Origin: an uncultured Christensenella sp.
GTDB lineage: Bacteria; Bacillota; Clostridia; Christensenellales; Borkfalkiaceae
Assembly: GCA_910578195.1 (NCBI GenBank)
Contig: CAJTOY010000020.1
Location: 1-18,665, forward strand
Direction: 5' to 3'
Length of the DNA: 18,665 bases
In this document: in pieces, positions 8,384 to 15,600 of the stretch
Position numbering within the stretch: the stretch's first letter is position 1
How the letters are laid out: each line of letters begins with the position of its first letter
Made by a program: the position numbers and the translations under genes
Notes under the pieces: generated by a model
What the model saw: only the letters and a program-made list of their open reading frames with translations
Databases searched by the model: none
Told to the model about the DNA's origin: nothing

Positions 8384-9262
8384 TTACCCCTTTACGGCGC
8401 CCGCCATCGTGCCGCCGACTATAAACTTTTGCAATATGAAGAAAACGATTATCATTGGCGCGGAAACTATTACCGCCCCCGCGAGCTTGACCGTCAAATC
8501 GTAGTCCGCGCCCATCAGCCCTGCAAGCGAGGTGGAAAGGGTTCTCAGCGATTCGTCGGTGTTGACGATATATGGCCACAGATAGTTGCTGTAATTCCAC
8601 ATGAACGTCGTTATGCCCAGAACTATAAGCATGGGCTTGACGAGGGGCAAGACAATTCTGAAATATATGCGAAACACGCCCGCCCCCTCTATTTTCGCCG
8701 CCTCCTCTATCTCCTTGTCGACGCCGAGAAACTGCTGTCTCAAAAGGAAGATATTATAAACGCTCATGATAAACGGCAGTATCAGCGCGGGGATACTCTC
8801 GGTCAGACCGAGGAAGTCGCAAATGAGATAATTGGGAACGAGCATTACCGTGCCGGGCACCATCATAGAAAAAAGACAGACCTTGAAAACGGTGTTGCGC
8901 CCGAAGAATTTAAGCCTTGCGAACGCGTACGCCGCGAGCGAGTTCAAAAACAGATTTGCCGCGGTGTTCACGACGCACACAATCATAGTGTTTAAAAACA
9001 CCGTGCCCAGATCGAGCGCCTTAAACGCCTCGCCGTAGTTTTCGAAATGGAAGGAAAGCTTGCCGAATTCGTCTATGGGCAGAAGGGTGAAGCCCGTGCT
9101 GTTATACGCCATTTCCGTGCGCAGAGAGGTCGCAATCATCCACAAATAGGGGATAATAAACGTGAGGCAAAGCGCAATAAGCACGACATATACCGCGGTC
9201 TTTTTGGCAACCGACGCAATATTGACCCGTTTCGGGAAACGAAGTTTTTCACACTGTTTCAA
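8384..9262 (-). CDS. Sugar ABC transporter permease, MalG/MsmG type
   Basis: 292 residues with about six hydrophobic segments. The EAA loop EEAAKIEGAGVFRIYFRIVLP (about 186-206), which docks on the ATPase, marks a binding-protein-dependent permease of the carbohydrate uptake (CUT1) group. The N-terminus (TFIIPYLWMIATSLRTE) and C-terminus (FFILQKFIVGGTMAGAVKG) are typical of the second permease, MalG/UgpE/MsmG. It pairs with the upstream permease. The start is TTG at 9262, overlapping the previous gene by 14 nt; no ATG occurs before the first membrane helix. Confidence 0.93.
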   Translation of the reverse strand: MKQCEKLRFPKRVNIASVAKKTAVYVVLIALCLTFIIPYLWMIATSLRTEMAYNSTGFTLLPIDEFGKLSFHFENYGEAFKALDLGTVFLNTMIVCVVNTAANLFLNSLAAYAFARLKFFGRNTVFKVCLFSMMVPGTVMLVPNYLICDFLGLTESIPALILPFIMSVYNIFLLRQQFLGVDKEIEEAAKIEGAGVFRIYFRIVLPLVKPMLIVLGITTFMWNYSNYLWPYIVNTDESLRTLSTSLAGLMGADYDLTVKLAGAVIVSAPMIIVFFILQKFIVGGTMAGAVKG

Positions 9263-10196
9263 CTTTCTTTTCCCCCTTTGATTTCTTTATTTTGCCGATT
9301 AACTTTTTCATCGTCTCCGACCGTCCGTTCTGAATACGGAACTGCACCAGCGTGATTACGAGAATTATCGCGAACAGGAAGTACGACATTGCCGAAGCCG
9401 TCGCGAATTCGTTGTTGCTCATGTAGTAGTACAGCCCGTAGACGTAGGTATATATGCTGCTGATTTCGGTCGAGTCGCCGTAAATGATAAGCATTTGCTC
9501 GCCGACCTGAAACCCGCCTATAAGCCCCGTCACGAGGAAAAAAAGCACCGTCGGCATAACGCCGGGGACAGTGACGTACAAAAACTTCTGCACTGCGCCA
9601 GCGCCGTCTATTTCCGCCGCCTCGTATAGCGACGGGTCGATATTCTTCATTGCGCTGAGCATTATCAGCACGTTATACCCCAGCCCGCCCCAGATACTCA
9701 TCAGCGCGAACATTACAAGCGCGGTCGCTTCGTTGTTCAAAAAGTCGACGTTGGTCGAGAATATCTGGTTTATAAGTCCGTCGGGCGCGAGCATCTGCTT
9801 CCACATTACCATTATCGCGACCCCGACCGTGACCGAGGGGATATAGAAAATCGTCTTGAAAAACTTTTCGCATTTTATCTTCGAATTCAAAAGAGAGGAT
9901 ACGACTAGCGCGAGAATTATATTCGCGGGCACGGTCAGCAAAATGTACAGAAAAGTCGTTTTCAGCGACGACCAGAACCGCGGATATTTAGCCGAATTCG
10001 TGAACAGCTCGATATAGTTTTTGAAGCCCACGAAGGTATAATCGAAGAGGTGGTCTATCGAATAATTCGTAAAGCTCATAAACATTGCTATGAGCATGGG
10101 CGCGAGCTGGAACACCAAAAAATACAGCAACAGCGGCAATATGAACGCGTAGCCGACCGCGTTCTTTTTCAGTTTTTGTTTGGTCTGCGCTTTCAT
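9249..10196 (-). CDS. Sugar ABC transporter permease, MalF/MsmF type
   Basis: 315 residues with about six hydrophobic segments. The EAA motif is YEAAEIDGAGAVQKFLYVTVP (191-211). The first segment (AFILPLLLYFLVFQLAPML) and FVGFKNYIELF are characteristic of the first permease of CUT1 importers (MalF/UgpA/MsmF). A Lys-rich cytoplasmic tail (about 296-311) closes the protein. The ATG at 10196 comes 1 nt after the binding-protein stop, with no strong ribosome-binding site in the usual place (GGAG lies further upstream), so translation is probably coupled to the binding-protein gene, which would fit a lower permease yield. Confidence 0.93.
   Translation of the reverse strand: MKAQTKQKLKKNAVGYAFILPLLLYFLVFQLAPMLIAMFMSFTNYSIDHLFDYTFVGFKNYIELFTNSAKYPRFWSSLKTTFLYILLTVPANIILALVVSSLLNSKIKCEKFFKTIFYIPSVTVGVAIMVMWKQMLAPDGLINQIFSTNVDFLNNEATALVMFALMSIWGGLGYNVLIMLSAMKNIDPSLYEAAEIDGAGAVQKFLYVTVPGVMPTVLFFLVTGLIGGFQVGEQMLIIYGDSTEISSIYTYVYGLYYYMSNNEFATASAMSYFLFAIILVITLVQFRIQNGRSETMKKLIGKIKKSKGEKKVETV
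9272..9279 (-). promoter_or_regulatory. Ribosome-binding site fixing the TTG start of the MalG-type permease
   Basis: AAAGGGGG on the minus strand lies 9 nt before the TTG at 9262, inside the end of the upstream permease gene. It is the main reason for accepting the TTG codon as the start. Confidence 0.6.
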
Positions 10197-10197
10197 T

Positions 10198-11550
10198 TTA
10201 CTTTAAATGCTCCGCCGCATACGCGCGGATTGTGCCCAGCGCGTCGTCGTAAGATTTTTTGCCGTCGACGTACGCTTTGAGGTTTACGGGAATACCGTTG
10301 TCGTTAACGTTCATCCAGCCCGCGACAACGGGGCGGACCTGCGCCGAGGCAAGCTGCGTTTTGACGACCGAATACATCTTGTACGCGGGCGAAGTTTTGT
10401 CCGTCGAGAAAGTGTCGACCGTGGCGTACTTATTCACCGCCGCGAAGTTGTTAGTGCAGGTCTGGAAGAACGACATGCAGTCTCCGGACACGAGATACTT
10501 AATGAGTTTGAGCGAGGCTTCCTTTTTCTCGGACTTGTTCGCGATGACGAGGTTTTCGCCGCCGAGGTTGGAAACCGAGCCTATTTCGGCCGTCTCGCCG
10601 GGGAAAGGAATTGCGCCGAAGGTCGTATACGCCACGTCGAAGTCCTTTATATCCGAACTGTGCGACAGCGAGAACAGCACCTTGCCCGCGGGCGCGGTGG
10701 TAGTGCCCGTGAAGCCCGACGACGAGTTATAGAGGGCTTCGGGCGAATTGTCGAACATGTACTTAATCATGTCGAACGCGCGCCTGACCGAGCCGTCCTC
10801 GTCGGGAAGCACGGTTTTGGTGTTTTCGTCATACAGCTTGCCGCCCGCCGCGCCGATAAAGCACTGCGAGTACCAGCCGGTGTAGCCGCCGCTGCCCATA
10901 CCGCCGAAAAGCGCGTACTTCGTGCCCAAGCCGTTGATATCGTTTGCGAAAGCTTTCAAATCGCTCCACGTCTTTATCCCCTCGACCTTTGCGACCGCTT
11001 CGCCGTCGGTCGAAAGCCCGCACGCCTCTTTAATGGTCGCGACGTTGTAGAACAGCACCGAAGTGTTGATTGTAAGGGGTATGCCGTAGACCGAGTTTTT
11101 ATAGACCGTGGTCGCCCACGCGCTTTCGTTGAAAGCGTTTTTGTTGAACTTGAAGCCGACCGAATTTCCGTCTGCAACCGTCTCGGCGTCCTCGGAAGAG
11201 GTCGTCACGAAATCGTCGAGCTTGTATAAGAGGTTGGAATTCGCGTACTGCGCCAAAAGGGGCTGGTCGAGATAGAGAACGTCCATATCCTTTTTCGAGC
11301 TGGTGAATTTGGTCGAAACCGTCGCCTTGTAGTTGTCCTTGGATATTGCGACGCGCTTTACCTTAATGCCCGTACTCTCGGTAAACCCCGCAAGCTTTTG
11401 TTCGAGTTGGGTAGTCAGCGAATTTGTAACGGCGTAGTGGTAAAAAGTAATTTCGTCCGAAGCCGTTCCGCCCGCGCACCCTGCGACCGTTCCCGCAAGG
11501 CAGCACCCGAGGGCAAGCGCCGCGCCCGCTTTGATTAAAGATTTTTTCAT
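10198..11550 (-). CDS. Extracellular solute-binding lipoprotein of sugar ABC transporter
   Basis: 450 residues, first gene of the nine-gene operon. The signal peptide ends in a lipobox (TVAGC, Cys25). The mature protein has the two-lobe layout of family 1 solute-binding proteins: ITFYHYAV (34-41), GIKVKRVAI (61-69), DVLYLDQPLLAQYAN (90-104), the characteristic YGIPLTINTSVLFYN (155-169) and a late NLGGENLVIANKSEKKEASLKLIKYL segment ending in helices. It captures the oligosaccharide and hands it to the two permeases. The ligand cannot be read from sequence. The ATG at 11550 has AGGAGG with 6-nt spacing. The in-frame ATG at 11643 lies upstream of the promoter -35 and was rejected. Confidence 0.95.
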   Translation of the reverse strand: MKKSLIKAGAALALGCCLAGTVAGCAGGTASDEITFYHYAVTNSLTTQLEQKLAGFTESTGIKVKRVAISKDNYKATVSTKFTSSKKDMDVLYLDQPLLAQYANSNLLYKLDDFVTTSSEDAETVADGNSVGFKFNKNAFNESAWATTVYKNSVYGIPLTINTSVLFYNVATIKEACGLSTDGEAVAKVEGIKTWSDLKAFANDINGLGTKYALFGGMGSGGYTGWYSQCFIGAAGGKLYDENTKTVLPDEDGSVRRAFDMIKYMFDNSPEALYNSSSGFTGTTTAPAGKVLFSLSHSSDIKDFDVAYTTFGAIPFPGETAEIGSVSNLGGENLVIANKSEKKEASLKLIKYLVSGDCMSFFQTCTNNFAAVNKYATVDTFSTDKTSPAYKMYSVVKTQLASAQVRPVVAGWMNVNDNGIPVNLKAYVDGKKSYDDALGTIRAYAAEHLK

Positions 11551-11572
11551 AACATTCCTCCTGTTTTTATAA

Positions 11573-11588
11573 ATGTTAACGTTATCAT
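11573..11588. promoter_or_regulatory. LacI-family operator upstream of the transporter operon
   Basis: ATGTTAACGTTATCAT is a CG-centred near-palindrome with one mismatched pair. It is placed 4 nt after the -10 element, where bound repressor would block initiation. The same 16 bp occur before the double-SGNH gene. The inner 14 bp also satisfy the general cre consensus TGWNANCGNTNWCA, so either the local LacI protein or CcpA could bind. Confidence 0.8.
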
Positions 11589-11592
11589 GTAT

Positions 11593-11621
11593 AGTATAAC
11601 ACTCCGTTTGCGGTATGTCAA
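11593..11621 (-). promoter_or_regulatory. Sigma-A-type promoter of the transporter/glycosidase operon
   Basis: On the minus strand TTGACA (11616-11621) is separated by exactly 17 nt from TATACT (11593-11598). The predicted transcription start is inside or beside the operator, giving a short leader of about 35 nt to the ATG at 11550. There is no room for a riboswitch. Confidence 0.85.
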
Positions 11622-11663
11622 TATAAATATTTAACTTTTTCACAGATTTTTATAATTATTAAC

Positions 11664-11696
11664 AAAAACGGCAAGTCATACAGACTCGCCGTTTTT
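11664..11696 (-). terminator. Terminator overlapping the end of lacI
   Basis: An 11-bp stem (11667-11677 with 11683-11693, one G-T pair) and a 5-nt loop are flanked by A and T runs that lengthen the pairing to about 14 bp. On the minus strand the hairpin is followed by UUUUUGUU. The TGA of lacI (11676-11678) lies in the stem. It ends the SGNH-lacI transcript about 45 nt before the next -35 element. The flanking runs could also make it work on the plus strand. Confidence 0.8.
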
Positions 11697-12626
11697 TATT
11701 TCGGGTTCTATGTAAATTCCGTCTTGCTGACGCTTGCCGTTTATGATATTTATGACCGCGTCCGCAAGTCGCACGCCCGCCTCGTATAAAGGCTGTTTCA
11801 CCGTAGTCAGCTTCGGGAAAACCGTGTTCTCGTAGCCGAAGCCGTCGAAGCCCGTCACCGCTATTCCGTCGGGCACGCTTATGCCCCGCCTCTGCAACGC
11901 GTGCATACAGCCGACCGCTATCAAATCGGTCGAACAGACGATTGCCGTCGGGCGGGAGCTTTCCAAAAGCTGCTCGCACGCGTCGAAGCCCGCCTGCTCG
12001 CTGTTGGTCGTGCTTATTATCATATCCTCCGACGGAGTTACCGAGTGCGCCGCAAGCGCGTCGAGAAAGCCCTGCTTTCGCTGTACTACGTGCCGCGCGT
12101 GGTGGTTCATGCCTATGTAGGCGATTTTTTTGTGCCCCTTACCGAGCACGAGCTCGGTTATCTTGTACAGTCCGCGGTAGTTGTCGACGTCGACCCAGTT
12201 GGTGAATTTTTCGCTGTTGCCGTAGAGTACGGCGGGCTTTTCCTTGGAAAGCGCGATAAATTCGTCCTCGTCCTCTATGTGCAGTCCGACCGCGATAACG
12301 CCGTCGAAATGATGTTCGGACGCGACGTTGCGGCACAGCGAAAGGCTGTAACCGCGCTTGCCGAGCTGTTCGCCTATCGAGCTGACCGTCTGCGCGACGA
12401 AAGTTTCTGTCGCTTCGAGCGACGCGGGTATGTACACGCAGATATTGAAAGTGCACCCCTTGACCAGCGCGCGCGCGCCGCGGTTCTGGACGTAGCCCAA
12501 GCTTTCTGAAGCCGCGAGAATTTTTTTGCGCGTCTCTTCCTTGATTAATTCTGGATTGTTCAGCGCACGGGAGACGGTCATAACCGAACAGCCCGTAATT
12601 TTTGCTATATCTTTTATAGTAGCCAT
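11676..12626 (-). CDS. LacI-family transcriptional regulator
   Basis: 316 residues. The N-terminal helix-turn-helix (ATIKDIAKITGCSVMTVSRAL, residues 2-22) is followed by the hinge helix NRGARALVKG with the Leu54 that in LacI/PurR proteins intercalates at a central CpG step; both operators in the window are CG-centred. The rest (about 60-316) is a periplasmic-binding-protein-like sensor domain (FDGVIAVGL, KKIAYIGM, PTAIVCSTDLIAVGCMHALQ, VTGFDGFG, TTVKQP). It most likely represses both transcription units, including its own, until a sugar inducer is present. The gap to the upstream gene is 8 nt and no good ribosome-binding site precedes the ATG, which suggests low, coupled translation. Confidence 0.95.
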   Translation of the reverse strand: MATIKDIAKITGCSVMTVSRALNNPELIKEETRKKILAASESLGYVQNRGARALVKGCTFNICVYIPASLEATETFVAQTVSSIGEQLGKRGYSLSLCRNVASEHHFDGVIAVGLHIEDEDEFIALSKEKPAVLYGNSEKFTNWVDVDNYRGLYKITELVLGKGHKKIAYIGMNHHARHVVQRKQGFLDALAAHSVTPSEDMIISTTNSEQAGFDACEQLLESSRPTAIVCSTDLIAVGCMHALQRRGISVPDGIAVTGFDGFGYENTVFPKLTTVKQPLYEAGVRLADAVINIINGKRQQDGIYIEPEIKNGESV

Positions 12627-12634
12627 TTTTTCAA

Positions 12635-15600
12635 TTATAATCCGATCACCACCGGCTCGAACAATTTTTCCTTGACCTTTTCGGAGCTGATGTTCACGTT
12701 TACGCCGTAAACGACAAGCCGCATGAAGTAGCCCTCTTCCTTGGTCTGAGTGGTTTTCGTCGACAGCAGAAGCCCGGAAACGTCATAAGAGAAGCTGAAC
12801 TTGCCCGCTTCCGTCGCGGTATTCCGCACGGTAAGCTTTTCCTTAACCTCCGAGGTCTTGTCGAGCAACAGCTCGATATCCGCCGCCGCAATGTCGCCGT
12901 CTATCGTTCCTTCCAAAGTAAGGGTCGCCTTGCCGTCGACCTCGGATATAGTCGCGCTAGTTATACCGTAATTGTAGGAGCGGTTGCTCATTACAAGCGC
13001 GAATTTCGTATTACTCCACTCGGTCGTGAATTTATATGAATATTTTCCGTAAACATATTTTACGGTAGTATCGAAACCTTCGTAGTATTCGACTTGAACC
13101 TCGTTTCCGCCGTTGACCGAAACGTAAAGCTTATACCACTCGCCCGTCTTTGTAAGCGCCGTAAGGTCGAAGCCGACCGCATAGCTTCCGTCGGGCTGAA
13201 TATTCGCCGTCTCTTTGAATGTCTGCGTCTTTTCTTTGAGCGTAACTTCGAGCGAGGTCACGTTTGAGGTGATTCCGCCGACCAAAAGCGAACCGTTTTC
13301 GAATTTGACGTCGTTTACCGCCCACTCGAACGTAGTGTCCTCGACCTTGACTTCAACGGGCTTCCAGCTTGCCGATGTGGTAAATGTAATTTTCTTGCCG
13401 TCGAGCTCGAAGGTTTTGCCCTCCGCAAGCGCTTCGCCGCCGCACGTCACCTCCTCGAATTTCAAGGTGTACCAGCCCCATTTCGCCCCGCCGTCGGTGC
13501 GCGAATGGTAAAATCTTATCTGCATGCCGCTGCCGAAGGATAGCGTGGCGAGGTCGAAGCTCGCCGTAAAGGCGTCGCCGTTTTTAGTCACTTCATGGTA
13601 ATTGCTTTCATTGCCCGCGTCGTTGCCGATGTATAAAAGGGTCTTGTCGTACAAGTCGCTTATCTCGGTAAGCGAGCCCGATATGTTCAGCATTAGGCTG
13701 TTTCCGCTTTGCTCGACAGTCGCGCCGTCGAGGGTCACGGTAGGTCCTTTATACTCGGAATACGCAACCGCAATGCCGTTATTCGCATATTCCCAGCGGT
13801 AAACTCTCTCGCCGAAAATAAACTTGTCGGCGGTCTTTGCGTAGTCGACGTAAGACCAGCCCTCGGCGCCGTTCGCCTTCGTTCTGAGGTAGTACCAGTT
13901 GCCCGCGTTCGCGGTGAGCTTCGAAAGCTCGATTTCGACAGTGAATTTGCCGTCCGCGCCCATTTCGACTTTTCCGTCCGTTCCGTTTTCGTAAACCTCG
14001 TCGGCGTTGTTGACAAGCGCGACGATAAGCTCGGTCACGTTTTGCGCGGTGCCTTTGAACACAAGCTTGCCCGCCTCCATTTTAACCTCGTCGGCAACAA
14101 TGGAGTAAGAGTCGTCGTAGGCCTCGACCGCAAGGCTCAAAGGATTTTCACTGCCCCACGTCTTTATGCTTATCTTTATTCCGCTTGCCTTAAACGCGTC
14201 CGAGGTGGTAAGCGCGGCGCCGTCCGCCTTTTTGACCGCCGTGTAGGTCACCGTGAAGTAAGAATTGTCCGCAAAGTAAATTCTCACGTTGTACCAGTCG
14301 CCGTCCGGCGCAAGGGTCGCAAGGTCGTAAGTGACCGTGAACTCGCCCCCGCTTACCGCGATATCGTGGTAGAAGCTTTCGTTGTCCTCGGCATTGCCGA
14401 TATAAAGTCTCAAATTATCGTCGCCCGTTCTGCCCGAAAGGGTGAGGTTGATTTTTCCGTCCGCTTCGGCGAGGGTCGCGTCGGTCAGTTCGATAACGTG
14501 ATAGTCGCTTATCGACGAAATGCTGAGCGTCGCGCCCCAACCGCTGTTCCAGGAAGCGAGCTTGACCTGCTTGCTGTCCGAGCGGAAAATCTGCCCCGCC
14601 GTGTAGCCGTCGGTATCCGCCAACAGCATCAAGTGATAGAAGCTGTTTTCTACGGGGTAATAAACTTCGTCGTAGACGTACACGCGGATATTGTAGTACG
14701 CGCTTTCGAGCTGAGCCAAATTTATTGTCGCGGTGAACTTTCCGCCGCTTATGACCGCGTCGTAATAATTTTCCGTACCGTCGCCGATTTTGATTTTTAT
14801 GCCTGCGTTTTCAAGCGTAGTGTCGCCCGAAACCACAAGGTTGATTTTGTCGCCGTCGATTGCAATCTCCGCGTGGAAATTCGTAAGCTTGTCGTTATAC
14901 TTCGCGTCAATGGAAGCGAGGTATTCTTCGTTAATCGCCCCGTCGCCCTCGGTGAGCATTTTTTCGATTATTTCGGCGAACATGCCGTAGCCGAGCGAGT
15001 GCGGGTGAATTCCGTCGTCGAAAATAAGCGATTTGTTCTGCGAAATTTTGTACAAATCGACGAGGTGATATCCGAACTCCTGCGCAACCTCGCGCTGAAC
15101 GGGCGCAATCGTGTCGCGTATGTTTTCGTTGCTGATACCGTACGAATTACTGTACGCGAAAGGCACGGTGCAGATATAAATCTCCATGTCGGGGTTAACG
15201 GCTTTAATCGTGTTTATAAAGTCGATATACGCCTTTTTGAAGCCGTCTTTGCCGAGGAAGTTTGCGGGTTTGGAGTCGTTCGTGCCGATATTTACGATTA
15301 TAACGTCGGGCTTGATTGCCTGAACGCCCTTCCACTGGTCTTGTTTGAGCCAGGCTTCGCCGTCCTCGGGGTCGGGTCTGACCGTCTTTCCGCTGTTGCC
15401 GAAGTTTATCACGTTGTAGCTTCCGTCGAGCAGGTTTTGAAGCTGCGCGGGATAGCTTTCGGTGTAGAAATTGTCCGCGTTCGCGCCCGCCGTAATCGAC
15501 GCGCCTATCGCCGCGATAATCTTCACGTCCTCGGTATCCTTAGCCGATACGGGCTTAATCTGTACGAACTTGTGCGCGTCCCAGACCTTTACGCATATAT

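Noticed and set aside
8382..8600. 73-residue N-terminal extension of the ABC ATPase
   Set aside because: It overlaps the permease gene in another frame; the canonical family start follows an AAGGGG site at 8381.
11551..11643. Longer N-terminus for the solute-binding protein from an ATG at 11643
   Set aside because: That codon is upstream of the -35 element and the extra residues would precede the lipoprotein signal; the AGGAGG site fits the ATG at 11550.
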